Assembly (NCBI GenBank): GCA_015178975.1
Contig: WHVD01000166.1
Location: 1-64,000, forward strand
Direction: 5' to 3'
From: Hysterangium stoloniferum
Lineage: Eukaryota; Basidiomycota; Agaricomycetes; Hysterangiales; Hysterangiaceae
DNA: 64,000 nucleotides
A program made the translations under genes and the position numbers. The notes beneath the pieces were generated by a model. That model made no database searches. It had not been told where the DNA came from and saw nothing but the letters and a program-made list of their open reading frames with translations. This document shows positions 11,815 to 23,335 of the stretch, one piece after another (positions within the stretch are counted from its first letter, which is position 1; the number at the start of each line of letters is the position of its first letter).

Positions 11815-13767
11815 GGGAAATTGGTTGGTTAATATGAGGTGGGGGGAATTGAATGGACTGGCAGCAGAGGTACGGCGTCGATAACGTGATTGTAAGTAGA
11901 TCTTGTTGTATTTACTGATATACAGACATACACCAAAAGCAAAACATACCAGAAGTTCTAATTACGTTATTAGTGCCCATGGTCAGGGCATCATTTACGT
12001 TATTAGTGCCAATGGTCCGAAGGGTCCTATGTTACTTCGATAAGCTGAATAGGGTGAAAGACTGCAGCCAAACTTTACGGAATACTGCGGAAGTTCGAGG
12101 GTAAGCTTCTCATATAACCTTAGAAATTTCTCACCACCTCTATCTTAAAAGATAAAACCCTTAACCGGTAGATTAAAGACCTATAGGAGGGCAGATACTC
12201 TATGGCAAACATGGGTAAAAAATATATACTTCCTCATATTTAAAATGTCTGATAAAAATGCTGTATTGGTTTTCTCGTTATTTTGAAGGAAAACGCCTCG
12301 ATCAAATACCATGTTGAAGGTTGCACAGCTTTCAAGAGGTCAATTCAATATCGACACTCCGAGGGGCAGAGGAGTCGACAGGGATCAGAGGACAAGACGC
12401 AACCACGAATGCTAGTCAGTAGAAGTAAACTTGAGCGGAACCATCTTGGAGAATGTGCTCCAGCTGAAGCACTGGGTTTGGTTTGTTACCAATAAGCTCA
12501 GATGCACATGACTGAGGCTCATATTTTTGAGCTCGGAATATCCTCTAAATTTTGTGGAGAATGTATAATCTGCGAGAGAAGATTCAAATTTGAAAACATG
12601 TAGGAAATTTTAAATTCTCTAGACACTTTTCCAAATTGAACCAAATAAAGCTTCAAGAGCACTGTCACTTGTCAAAGTATGTATGAACCATACAGTGTTT
12701 TTAGTCCTCAGTCGGTAGAGGACAAGGGGAGATCCTTTACTGGATACAAAGGACCACATTACATATTCCAGCATCGGGAATGCCTCAAAAACTTTATGAA
12801 GTTAAATTTGGAAAATGGCCGAAGAATTCTTTAAAATATATATAATTTCCCATGTATTTTCAAAAACTTGAACATTCTCAGGAAACTTTGTATTTTTCAC
12901 CAAATTCCGAAATCGAGAAATTGAGTTTTGGGACTGATGACCACAAAGTAAAAGCGGTACCTATTGGATGTTCGAGTGAGATATGGGAGACGTTTCGGGC
13001 TAGCACACAAGGAATGTCAATGAAAGATGTTTCAGAATTTTCAGCACATATTACTAAAGAGTGGCCTCCAATGTCCCACATCAACGGTTTATATATGTAA
13101 CTGCGTTTCGTCAGGTAGTAATCAAGGTGCGAAACATATATCTTTAATTTTAAAACAAGGTTATGTATTTGGGTTCAAAGTCTAGCCGGAGCCAGTCGAT
13201 AAGTAACCCGAACATGACGTTAGAGGTACTGCCGAAACGCCAAAGGAGATAGCGAAGTTTGCTTTACCCTTCGCCATCCAGTGCTGACTGGCGCTTGATT
13301 TTAGGCAAGTTCCATGATTTCAGTTATGTGACCACCAACCGTCAACGGTGTACTATTGCACCGCCAAAGAACTATTCCCCCCTCCATCTACATAGGGATT
13401 TGTTCAGAAAGTCAGAGGATTCACTAACTTCCTCGGATTAGGGATATGAAAAAAGGACCAGGAGAAATATGTACTTCAATCCCATTACTTCAGTTACATT
13501 TCAAAATCAGTGTAATGCATATAATATAGAGCCCCTATTTTTTCAATCAAGATACGACAAAGGTGGTGGTATGGGGCGGGTGTATCCATTGCGAGAATAG
13601 CCCAGTAGCCGTAACAGTTCATGACAGATTTGTCTACATGTCTTGCCAGGTCCGATTAATAGCTTATTAGATTACATACCTAATCTGCAGGAGTTGTCGC
13701 TTGGGCACTATCGTCATGAATGTATCAGAGGAACTACTGACCGCGGTGACCGGTATTAATCCACCAA
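11815..13767. other. Intergenic stretch, nothing recognised
   Basis: Only short frames without recognisable motifs (for example 12852-13100 plus, 12283-12495 plus). No element termini or arrays were seen. Confidence 0.45.
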
Positions 13768-13893
13768 CATCCCAGTATACTGAAGGCAGTAATTAGTGTT
13801 GCTACATCTGGCGTTTACGTCTGTAATTGGTGAATAAATCGAGAAATAGATTCAAGTCATAACACTCTGGTGTCTGCCAGGCAGTCGCGCGAG
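13768..13893 (+). repeat. Dispersed duplication shared with 40341-40478
   Basis: Starting at CATCCCAGTATACTGA, about 125 bp match the segment 150 bp upstream of the aldolase gene at 40630, with indels. Shared words include TTACGTCTGTAATTGGT and AATAAATCGAGAAA. Origin unknown. Confidence 0.7.
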
Positions 13894-14387
13894 ATCCCAG
13901 GCAATGCCGCCTCGTGAGACCGCCCGACGTGGAGGCATTGAAGCACCAACGGAATGGTGAGTGGTTCATTCCAGTCGATGCCACTCCATTCCACTGAAGT
14001 AGCATACGCCATGAAGCACAGCTATGATAAGTATCTGCCTTCCAGGAATCGATTCAAGGTTGCAAGGGCAAGACGATGCATGAGACATGAGCGAATAAAG
14101 TAGGTCACGGATGGCTGTGGTGATGCGTCGTTGGCGACGGTTTCTCGAAGATGGTTTTCGGTGACGCTGCTGCTATTGCCATATCGACTTCCGAAGCCAG
14201 CGTTACTGGGCCTGTGAAGGTATGTTCGCAGCCTCTCCTAATTATCATACAACCCGTATCTTGTTGAAGGCAGTATCCACGCGAACGCGTCCTCCCCCCC
14301 CCCTCTCCCTCCTCATGCAAGAAGAGCATCGTGTTGTTAAAATTCAAGACCCATATTATTAGGGAGTCATGGATAAGTATAACAGAC

Positions 14388-14560
14388 TGCTTGTAACTAT
14401 ACAGTAGTTGCCTCATTTATATACGTTTTCTCGATTATGTAGGCGCTGGGGGAGTCGGGGTGAAATGCCCGAGAACAAAGGGCAGAAGAACCTTTATGTC
14501 TCAGCTCATATTGCCCCCTGATCGGGAAAAGCAGAACGGCGTTTTCTTCACCTTCCAACA
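14388..14560. repeat. 173-bp terminal direct repeat, left copy
   Basis: TGCTTGTAACTATAC...CCTTCCAACA has TG...CA ends. It is almost identical to 17221-17393 (also 173 bp) in the same orientation, as expected for short LTRs of a non-autonomous element about 3 kb long. Flanking 5-mers do not match, so an intact target duplication is not shown. Confidence 0.6.
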
Positions 14561-15029
14561 CTCCTCCTCACCGATGCTTTTCTACCGCTGTCTTATTGTA
14601 GACCAAGTAGTCTTCGTAGTCCCATGGATTGTGGACCTTACAGGGCCTTCGTGAATATGTTGGTCATGGATGGTTTGCTGCAGTATATTGAGTGAGATGT
14701 GAATGTCGAAGGAAGTCGAGATAATGGAATGGATGATAATAAATTTGGGAAAATTGCCACCACACTTCAGAAAGTGAGATTGTGATACATAGGATCCAAT
14801 GTGCTGCGGGGGTGGTTGTGATTGGAATTGAAAGTGAATTCGAGTCGTGAATGGTAGCTGGCCATGATCCACTTTGAACTCTCCAGTCCATTCTTTTTCG
14901 AAACTAGTAAGCCTGAATGCTGCTGCCCAAAAAAAATGATAACTTTAGTTGTAGGACTTGATACGCCATGAAATAGTCGTGATAATAAAAGTCGAGTTTT
15001 CCCATTTTTATCTGCTTTGTTGTGTCATG

Positions 15030-15370
15030 AAAGGTGTAGCAGTCATCAGCCAGACAAGCTTTCTGAGTCGCATAATGTAGGACTAGATTCTCCTCTTCGA
15101 CTGGCATAGACCTGTACGAACGTTGACGTACTGTTAGACAATTGTAGAAATAAGTAGCAGTCGTCGGCCAGACAAGCTTGCTGAGTCGCACATGACAGGA
15201 CTGAAATTCTCCTCCTTGAATCACATAGCTTTGGTGTGCCGACAAGGGTACAAAATTTGAAGTGATTTTGGGTCGTATAACGTAGGTCCAAAATAAAGCT
15301 TTCTGGGTCATATATCATAGGTCCAAAATAGAGCTTGCTGGGTTGTATAACGTAGGTCCAAAATTCTCCT
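15030..15370. repeat. Tandem array 1 of the putative non-autonomous element
   Basis: Imperfect units share the word GCCAGACAAGCTT followed by CTGAGTCGCA (15049, 15170). Shorter units share GTATAACGTAGGTCCAAAAT (15277, 15337). Frames across it (14904-15318 minus) are repeat-generated. Confidence 0.65.
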
Positions 15371-15689
15371 CCTCAGCCTGTGTAGGTCTTGTATAAGGAC
15401 CGACACATTGCTAGACAAGTAATAAAAAGTAGTAGATTATTGAGGGTATTCCAGAGTCGGATTTGGCCTAAAATAAATTCATAAGGCAAGATGTCGAAGC
15501 TTCCTGCCCTGTTACGGTATTAAGGTCTTGGTCTGAAACGTGGTATTGCCTCTTGATTATACATACACCCTATAAATGTGCCATTAAGCTGGCATAGATT
15601 GTTGTTTCCTGATTATGCATACGCCTGTCAAAAAATAGAAGGATCGAATGTCGAGGAAATGAAATATGAGTTTTATACTCAATAAATTG

Positions 15690-16035
15690 TGCCATAAATT
15701 TTGTCACCGAAATGGCCACACAAAGGTGGGTGTGGTGGACTTGGAACAAGCGGTTCCATAAAAAATTGAGCTATATTGCTGTAAGTTTCGTCACCAGCCA
15801 GACAGAGGTGGTCGCAGTCAACTTGGAACAGGCAGTTCCATAAAAATGAGCTATATTGCCGTAAGTTTCGTCACCGGCCAGACAGAGGTGGTCGCGATTA
15901 ACTTGGAACAGGTGGTTCTGAAAGAATTCAAGTTTAAGCTCTATAAATTTTGCCATAAATTGTGTCCCAGAAATTACCTAGTTCCTATTGAGGAGTGGTT
16001 GCAGTAGACTTTGGAACAGGCGGTTCCAAGAAAAT
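15690..16035. repeat. Tandem array 2, unit about 80 bp
   Basis: Four degenerate units share GTAAGTTTCGTCACC, CCAGACAGAGGTGGTCGC and AACTTGGAACAGGCGGTTCC. The two middle units, near 15775 and 15850, are the best preserved. Confidence 0.75.
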
Positions 16036-16059
16036 ATAGCCGACAGAAAAATGACGGTG

Positions 16060-16290
16060 AAAATTGCGCTCAGAGGCGATAGTAAGATGATGGTACATAG
16101 GCGATAGATGAGGGTGCAGATTGGCACATAAAAAAGGTTTCACTCAGAGGCGATAATAGGATGGCAGTGTAGAATAGCACCGAAAACAATTTCATGCAGA
16201 GGTGATAGTGGGATGGTGGTGTAAAGTAGCACCAGAAGAATTCCTCATGTTAGTGGTGAGGTAAAAATGTGCCCAGAGGCGATAATGAGA
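16060..16290. repeat. Tandem array 3, unit about 65-70 bp
   Basis: Units contain CAGAGGCGATAATAGGATGG followed by GTGTAAAGTAGCACC with drift. At least four occurrences of CAGAGG(C/T)GATA are visible. Confidence 0.65.
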
Positions 16291-16599
16291 CGATGTTAAT
16301 GCATCACAACAGAATTTTGAAATCAATGCCGCCGGAAATTGATAGCAGGTGAGATTGCATCACTGATGGATAGGGCTGATTAGACGACAATGCCAATGAT
16401 GTTGAGCATAGATGTGACAGATGTGGTGGCGATGAGACAATGAAGTGGGCGGTTATGTGCTGAAGTAAGTCGAAAGAGATGTTGAAGGAGGATGGATATG
16501 ATGCACACATGATGAGTGTGGTTAGAATAGACAGACACCATTATGCAGCAAGCCTAAACAAAGGAGGGCCGCTTCCTTCCATGGTATGGTGTTCTCTTC

Positions 16600-16790
16600 T
16601 CAACACTCCTCCTCACCACTCTCCTTCCTATTGTGCTGTGTCTTAACGCTCCTCCTCACCACTCTGAAGAATGGAAGATATGAGGGCGGCCGTGATCGGT
16701 ACATTGAACATAAACATAGGGAGCGCCTCCTTCCTATTGTGCGGTGTCTTAACTCTCAATGCTCCTCCTCACCGCTCTACTCCTCCTGTT
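16600..16790. repeat. Short repeats of CTCCTCCTCACCACTCT
   Basis: CTCCTCCTCACC(A/G)CTCT occurs near 16606, 16650 and 16762, twice linked to a TCCTTCCTATTGTG word. The same C-rich word begins right after the left 173-bp repeat (14561). Confidence 0.6.
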
Positions 16791-17220
16791 ACGTAGTTCC
16801 CTGCCGGAGACCTAAAGGATATGATTGGTTCATTGGGAATGGAAAAGAAGGGACGGATGAGATAGGAGTGATGGCTACCATAGAATGGCGATGAGTGACG
16901 TTATTTGAGTTGTCAATTGTAGAACGGTTGTAAAGTCTTGTGGATGAAATAGAATTATGGTAGATGTGATAAATGGGTTTTCGAATGGTTATTGTTGGGA
17001 TTAGTCCTGAATAATAAGCCCTAAAGGGAATGTGGGCCAAAGAGCATTTCGAAGATGAATATGCAACCTGTGCAGAAAGTGGAAGGTGGGTCTTGAGACT
17101 TGAAAACACAATTGGACAGTGTTTCATGACTTGGTTATACGGCGCGAGCCGAGGCCCATAACCTGTTAAAAAGCAAGACCTAATAGTAATATAGCTCAGT
17201 CACGTATATGTATAATGGAC

Positions 17221-17393
17221 TGCTTGTAACTATACAGTAGTTGCCTCATTTATATACATTTTCTCGATTATGTAGGGGCTGGGGGAGTCGGGGTGAAATG
17301 CCCGAGAACAAAGGGCGGAAGAACCTTTATGTCTCAGCTCATATTGCCCCCTGATCGGGAAAAGCAGAATGGCGTTTTCTTCACCTTCCAACA
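17221..17393. repeat. 173-bp terminal direct repeat, right copy
   Basis: Matches 14388-14560 over its full length with a handful of substitutions, mostly transitions. Together the pair encloses arrays 1-3. No internal coding sequence was recognised, which would suit a non-autonomous LTR element. The stretch 17394-17877 to its right is unassigned. Confidence 0.6.
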
Positions 17394-17877
17394 CGTGTCC
17401 CTATGTTGTATCCCAGCATCCAGATCGTTGCAATCAAGGACAGTCACAAATGCTTGTCATGCATTCCAACTATAATGGGTATCCCATAGCATTACTCGGA
17501 TTCAACATCTTGGTTTCAGATGATAATAAGCAGATTTCAGCTACCACAGTGTGTACATTCACAAATTCCATGCCAGATGCCCACAACAGACCACAACAAA
17601 CGATTTGTCACCTGGATTGTTGCGCTGACTAATTGGTGCCATCACCTATAGCTTACAATCGAACCTTAATGGATGACGGGGGGGAGGAGGAGGATTGCCT
17701 GTCCACTCACCAGCAGACAAACAGCCTGAGTGTGAGATGGAGGAACATGCCACTTCCCACCTACCACACACAGTCGGCTTGTTCCTACATCCATGCCGAC
17801 TCCCCCAAAATAAATAAACATAACAGTGATAGCATAAGCATAAGCAGTGAGATAAAAGAGTGAGTTTAAAAACTACA

Positions 17878-19153
17878 TCACAGCAACATCACAGTACGGA
17901 AAGTAGCCATGGCAGAGCGTAATGACTGTTGGTCCTGCAAGGAAACACCAACAAAGGAAGTGAGAATCTCATCACAATGCTGCCAATAAGCTAAAAAGGT
18001 GGAAGAAGTCCATCGGCCTACTGACATTACAAGAAAAGGGTCAACACCCATCAGAAGGAGATGAGTAGTGCCTCCAATGTGAAATGCATGACCCTTGCAT
18101 AGGGGCAAACCAACGAGTGTCCAGATTTCATAACAATGTTCCAAAAACCACAATTTGCACATTGGCACGTAGCCAGTGGGAGTTTTCCATGCAAAAAGGG
18201 GGGCATCGGGTGGAATGTCATTATTGACATGAAAATGTGCAAGGAGAGCACAGTAGGGACTGGTATCATCACTGGTATCAGTAATGTTAATATCATCACC
18301 ACGGCGAAGGTGAGTTTTGGACCATGGAATATGAAATTTCACGAAAGCAATGTTCATGGAAGTAATCCCCATAGAAAAAGGAACACTGCGAGAGATGTGA
18401 AAGATAGGGTCAAAATTCCCCATGGCCTTAATTAATCGTGAGTTCACCAAGGCGACAGGAAGAACAGAATGCAACACATGCTACAGCGAACACGGCAACA
18501 TCAAATGAATCACAAAGATCTAAATGATGGGCCAAAGCTCACACATGTGTGATGGTCAGAGCTTCATGTTTGGGTAAGAAGGTGGAATCTGGAGCGAGAC
18601 GTGTAATGCCTTTGATAGTTCGGGTTAACAAAGCACCACCCAACCAAGGGGCCCCATTGAGAACATGCCAAAAGTGAATCCCTTGCAGCCACTTTTTGAC
18701 CATACCACCCCCAACTAAGCCAGCCCCCTGGGATGTAACAAAAAGGGAAAGGAGATCCTCAGAAACTGGCATTCAGTCAGTCTCGGATATGCCAGCATTA
18801 TCACAAAAATTTGTGAAGCGAAGCAAACCTGCAGCATAGCCAGCAAGGGAATCATCTGTTAAGGATGACAACATGACTGAACGCTGCTGTGCAATCAAAG
18901 CTGCAGAAAAATGTGTGGAGAGATGAGCATGATGTGTTATCGCGAAAGGTGTGAGCCATGTCAGAAACCGATCTTTGGCAAGGACATGTGGGCAAAGAAT
19001 TGAAGGAGAGATCGTTGAGAAGGGATCAGTGGAATATCGGGGCCGTTGAAAGCGAACAAGTGAGTGCAGCAAGGAGGGAGTGGCCCCAACTCCCTCCATC
19101 TCAGATGTTGCAGCATGTGCACACACACATGCACCAGCAATGGAACTAGACAT
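17878..19153 (-). pseudogene. Tyrosine recombinase of a DIRS-order retrotransposon, inactivated
   Basis: The core-binding part lies at 19153-18773 and continues in frame after one TGA (18775-18773) to 18539. A frameshift then leads into the catalytic part, 18477-17878. That part contains GHAFHIGGTTHLLLMGVDPF followed by GRWTSSTFLAYW, matching the HxxR box and the tyrosine nucleophile region of the family. The Arg of HxxR is His here (CAC, one transition from CGC), so the enzyme is likely dead even apart from the stops. In DIRS-order elements this enzyme replaces the integrase and inserts a circular DNA intermediate. It overlaps the RNase H reading frame by a few bases. Confidence 0.82.
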
Positions 19154-20350
19154 AAAGGAGGTAAGGGGCTAGCTCTGTTGGGAGCTGAAACTGAGGATGC
19201 AACCTCTCAACTTGCGAACCGAAAACACCACGGGAAATCGGGTCAGCCAAATTGTCAGTAGAGGGAACATAGAGAGGGGAGACAGTGTTATTCGTGGGGA
19301 CAAGAGAAGCTGCCATATGTCTGACAGAATCATTGCATTGCAGATTGCGCGAATGACCCTGGTAGAAAGCCCCGATAACACCAGTGTTATTGCCATGAAT
19401 AATAAATTCAGTGTTAGTGTAAGACAGGTGATCCAGCCAGTGGAGAGCAAGTTCCAGCGCAATGCATTCTGCCCAACCAATGTCCCACCCATGTGAAGCC
19501 CAACCCTCCTGCAAATGCCAGGCTGCCCATTTCGAGCCCACAATGAGGCCAACACCCCAGGAACTGGAAGCATCAACATAAATATACAAGTCCAGAACCA
19601 CGCGAGGTAAGAGGGAACGTGTCAGGGCTGGACATGTGAGCGCATCACACCACCAGTGCAAATCAGCAATTAAAGATGGCGACACATGATGACAGGCAAA
19701 ATTATTTGGAAAGTGAGAAATGAAGGAGGTCAATGTAACAAGATATGAGCGGCCAGTTGTGAAAATAAAGGTAAGATGCTGCAAGGAACCATGGAGGGAA
19801 GTCGCCTGTGGTTGAGTAACCATCATGTTAGCGGCCAGCAAAAAAAAGTTCAAGCTTCGCCTGATGCTTAAGGCATTTCTTCTCAGGGAGAGAAACTGTG
19901 CAGTTCTGCAAGTCCCACATGAAGCCAGCATAAGTCACAGTCGAAGCAAAATCCTGGCCTTTGGATTGGATATCATGGAAAGGGATACCCAGTGATTGGG
20001 TATAGGACAAAATATCGGCAAGTGAATGCTGAAATACATAGGATATACCATTTGGGTGGGATAAGGAGTGTGAGGGCTCCCTAAAAAGGGCAAAATCATC
20101 CACCCACTTTGCCATGAAGGCCAGAAAATAGTGCAGGAGCAGATCACAAGTGGCATCGGCAACCTTGCCCAAATGCCCATCGCAGAAGTGAGACCAAATG
20201 GTGTGCAATGGTCAATATAAATGGCATTATCAAACATGCATGCAATATAACATTTGTGGGCGGGAAGAATAGGAGAGTTACAAAAAGCATCCCTAACATC
20301 CAGGGCAGCGCCTTCTGTGCCTGGGGGGACACGTAGAAACCTGAAACTTG
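19146..20350 (-). pseudogene. Reverse transcriptase (C-terminal part) and RNase H of the tyrosine-recombinase element
   Basis: Reading from high to low coordinates, ALDVRDAFCNSPILPAHKCY (about 20313-20254) is the first catalytic RT block. It is followed by HCTPFGLTSAMG and the catalytic motif KWVDDFALF (WVDD in place of YVDD). After a frame change, the RNase H part at 19931-19146 shows YVDASSSWGVGLI and a later conserved acidic block. The type of RNase H and the linkage to a tyrosine recombinase place it in the DIRS order. Frameshifts near 20140-20210 and around 19900 break the polyprotein. Confidence 0.82.
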
Positions 20351-20600
20351 TGAGTATAATTTATCACATGCAAGGGTAATGCCACCATGAAGACCCAAAG
20401 GCAACATCAATGTGCCGATAGTGGCTCAACATCAACATGCCCAGATAGGCTCAACATCAACGTGCCTATTGGCTCAACATCAATGTGCCCATATTGGCTC
20501 AACATCAATGTGCCCACATTGGCTCAACACTAACATAGCAATAACAGCTCCAACGAGAAAGTGTACAAATGAAGACAATGAGAAGATAAGAAGAGCTTAC
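20341..20600 (-). other. Intron-like interruption inside the reverse transcriptase
   Basis: The RT homology stops at VAQY (about 20601) where the minus strand reads GTAAGCTCTT, a consensus splice donor. It resumes at FRFLRVPPGTEG (about 20345) after CACAAG or TTTCAG. The gap holds a minisatellite. The phase does not join perfectly with either acceptor, so this could be an intron with a nearby indel or a simple insertion. Confidence 0.45.
20400..20530. repeat. Minisatellite, five units of about 25 bp, inside the RT gap
   Basis: Units read GGCTCAACATCAATGTGCCC plus 4-6 bases, repeated five times (starts near 20423, 20449, 20472, 20497, 20520). Both ends fall within the interval separating the two RT blocks. 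Confidence 0.85.
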
Positions 20601-22196
20601 ATATTGCGCAACTGCTGCTGCAGTGTACCACTTAGTAGGCCAATCAACTGCATTAATCCACGAGTTAGTTGAATAACCCGAAGAATCTTTCTTGCTAAGA
20701 TGATGAATCATCCACAAATTTGTTGACCCAGGCTTGGCAACCAGACCAAGGGGTGCAGTGTGAAAATGTCCACCAAAAATTGTATGTGCAACCTCAATCG
20801 AAAAAGGACCAGACATCCGGCCAAGGTGAATCTCCTCCTGAAAATGTTGCAAAAGAAATTCAGGATCCAGGCCAGCAGAAGGAAGGTTAGGCGGAATAAA
20901 GGTGGATGTAAGGGGAGGGGGATTACCAATGGGTGAACCATGAATCATATCATAAACGAGAGTAGGGTAACAAGTGGACAAGCCTGCATCAAGCAAAGCT
21001 CTACGCCATATGTCCGGCACATATGGCATTGGTAAAAGGCATAAACAATTAGTTGTGGGGACAGGTCTGCGCAGGATGTGTGGTGTCACCGCAGAGAGAG
21101 CAAGTGTGGGATGGGTGCCCTGACCCCTGCTAGTCACAGGCCCCACGGGCATTGTACCTGACACAGAGCTCCACACCAGAACCCTGTCGCAGGAACCGAC
21201 CTCCCTGCCACTCAGCAATGATGGGCTGGTCCGGATGAGAGGACCTGGTTGCACAGCAGAAACGTGCAAAATGTGAGTTGTGTGCTCCACAATGGATACA
21301 GGAACCTGTCGGCGCCTTTGCAGTGGATACTGAGGCCCGAAAGGAATCACCACGATACAGATGGTATGCAGTCCCCATGGTGCAGCGGGATATGTCAGAA
21401 AGGGTGGTATCACTACTCCATGTGGCAGGTGCAGGTGATGCAGCATGCACATTACACAGTACCACCTGCAATGAATCACCTGGCTGGGCAGGAAGGCCTT
21501 GGAATGCACGCTGCCGCTCGAAAGACAAATGTAGAACATGTCAGAGGGATCAGGCACCGAAGGTGACGTTGAATTCCACTGAATATGCAATGCTTTTTCC
21601 ATCTCAAACCAAGCAGGAAACCACATTGCAAAGTCAGGATCTGCCTGCATTTTGTCACAATGTTTGTACCAACCTTGAGTGGCCGGCCCATCACCACATG
21701 TATCTCGTATAATGGATAACCAATTGGCATAGGCTTGTAAGAAATCCACAGCGGTAAGTGATGCCTCTGAAGGAAAAGAAGCGGTATCGAGGAAATATTC
21801 ACTTGCCCCATTCCCAACCAAGATTCTAGAATACTTAAGATCAACATTTCCACGAACCCGCTGCAAGGATTTTGTAGTCAACATAGACAAAGGAATATAT
21901 ACCTTCTTGAAAGCCATATGTAAGATCTGGTTGGGAATGGATGCTGGATCCAATTCCAGCTTGTTATGCCAGATTTCATCGAAGTTATAAATTGGGAGTG
22001 CTTTTGAATAATCCACAGTCCAATATTTACTAGATGTTGAAGAGGATGCATTAGCCAATGCTAACAACAAGTCAGGTCCGCCCTTGTTGATGGCAGCCAT
22101 TAGAGGTGCGGTAATGCCTGCTGGTATGGGAAGCGTGGGGGGGAATCTGCCAACATCCCTGTTGTAAACCTGTCCTGAGATGTTCTGTAGTCCCAC
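20600..22196 (-). pseudogene. Gag-like region and N-terminal reverse transcriptase of the tyrosine-recombinase element
   Basis: Starts with a Gag-like segment (MGLQNISGQVYNRDVGRF). It shifts frame near 21530 into a segment with a C-X2-C-X4-H-X4-C knuckle (CIHCGAHNSHFARFC, within 21528-21130). It then returns to the first frame for the RT entry (TAPLGLVAKPGSTNLWMIHH and SWINAVDWPTKWYT). Two compensating frameshifts bracket the knuckle. The RT continues beyond the interruption at 20341-20600. Confidence 0.78.
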
Positions 22197-22214
22197 ATCC
22201 TGCGTGTCAGATAC

Positions 22215-22640
22215 TTAGCTGCTCGACCCGACTCCCCTTTCAGGTGGGTCCTGCCCCATTTCTATACTTATACCCCTGTTGCCTGCCATGGGCATTACCA
22301 CACTATGCAAAGCTCCTTCAGAAGGCACATCCTCCAATGCCTCATCAGCATCCACATCTGACCTTCCCTCTGCTCTCAGCGAGGCCTGGACCTTATTTCG
22401 GTCCCACTTTTCATCGTTTACTCTGACGATAGCGTCCCACATTGCATTGAAAAGGCTTTTGACAGAATTAAAGTTCTCGGCAACTGGTGCCTCCTCAACA
22501 TTCGCAAGTCCAGTCCTTACAGGCAGTGGAGGGGACCCTGCTCTGCCACTAGAGGTGTTGACCACCTGAGGTATAGCTGGAGGTAAACCTTGCCCCCTTA
22601 CAGAGGGAGGTCTTGAATTCTTTCCACGAGTCGAAGACAT
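22215..22640 (-). pseudogene. First open frame of the tyrosine-recombinase element (Gag-like, N-terminal)
   Basis: From ATG 22640 (MSSTRGKNSRPPSVRGQG) about 141 residues run to a stop at 22215. They are basic and proline-rich, then acidic. Only about 20 bp separate this stop from the next frame at 22196. Upstream in-frame codons reach 22781 but look non-coding. No known domain was recognised; the role is inferred from position. Confidence 0.55.
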
Positions 22641-22764
22641 GTATATATGCCAAAAATGAAGTATATGCAGTTCAAACACAAACTGCTGTCGATAGACCAC
22701 TTTTAAAAAGATTCTACTCGAGCAGATGAGTAGGTAGTATGTTGTCTGAAGTAGGTGCCTTGTT

Positions 22765-22854
22765 TCCACCTTAGTCAGCACCTTCTGATCCCGAAGCTCT
22801 CCTTGTTCGCAGCGGGTTCAGTAAGTATAAGCTGTTCCGAGTACCTAAGGTGGA
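22765..22854. repeat. 10-bp inverted repeat upstream of the tyrosine-recombinase element
   Basis: TCCACCTTAG (22765-22774) and CTAAGGTGGA (22845-22854) are perfect inverted repeats. They could belong to the element's complex terminus, since DIRS-order elements end in inverted or split repeats, but this is not established. Confidence 0.35.
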
Positions 22855-23139
22855 GTTCAAAGTTAAAAAAGAATTCCGCTTTTGACCCACAGACAAATTG
22901 TGCTGTATCTCAGGAAAGGGACCCAATTAAGACAAAGATATTTGGGGTGTGTACTATGTAGTATAGGTCTATATATTTATGTATATAGTTGGCCTTATGA
23001 GATACTATTTAATATCCAGTGAAATCATTGCAATGGCTCCCTTCATTCAATTCTTCCTCAATGTGCATACAAGCTGGTGGGACTAATACTATACAGTATA
23101 TTGTGTATGAATACTCCCTAAGCTGTGAGGCTCAATACC

Positions 23140-23323
23140 TGTTGAAATATTAGCATTATGTAAGCTACCTTTGGAAAGCTGGAATGAAGTGTAAGGCAAC
23201 TGTATAGTTGCATTATGCTTATGGATACTATATACATAATATAGAGACCAACCGTGTACCCTCTCAGTGAAGGTTTATCACTCACTGAGAGCATTATTTA
23301 GAACTGCACAAATAATCTCAACA
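23140..23323 (+). repeat. Copia-type LTR (184 bp)
   Basis: Begins TGTTGAAATATTAG and ends ATCTCAACA, with the 6-bp inverted ends TGTTGA/TCAACA. The primer site follows immediately and gag starts downstream. The right-hand partner LTR is missing because another element interrupts gag. Confidence 0.8.
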
Positions 23324-23335
23324 GGTTATGGACCC
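23324..23335 (+). other. Copia primer binding site matching the initiator tRNA-Met anticodon stem-loop
   Basis: GGTTATGGACCC is complementary to a GGGTCCATAACC sequence, the anticodon stem-loop form of initiator tRNA-Met (CAT = anticodon CAU). Drosophila copia and yeast Ty5 use such a cleaved half-tRNA primer. The same 12 bases follow the LTR scar at 5867. Confidence 0.75.

Noticed and set aside
14904..15318. Minus-strand frames of 90 and 135 residues
   Set aside because: Internal residue repeats track tandem array 1; no independent coding signal.
15030..16290. CRISPR-like regular repeats
   Set aside because: Units are adjacent or degenerate without unique spacers, and the genome is fungal.
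21249..21712. Plus-strand frames of 105 and 144 residues
   Set aside because: They are antisense shadows of the Gag-like region with the zinc knuckle of the tyrosine-recombinase element.
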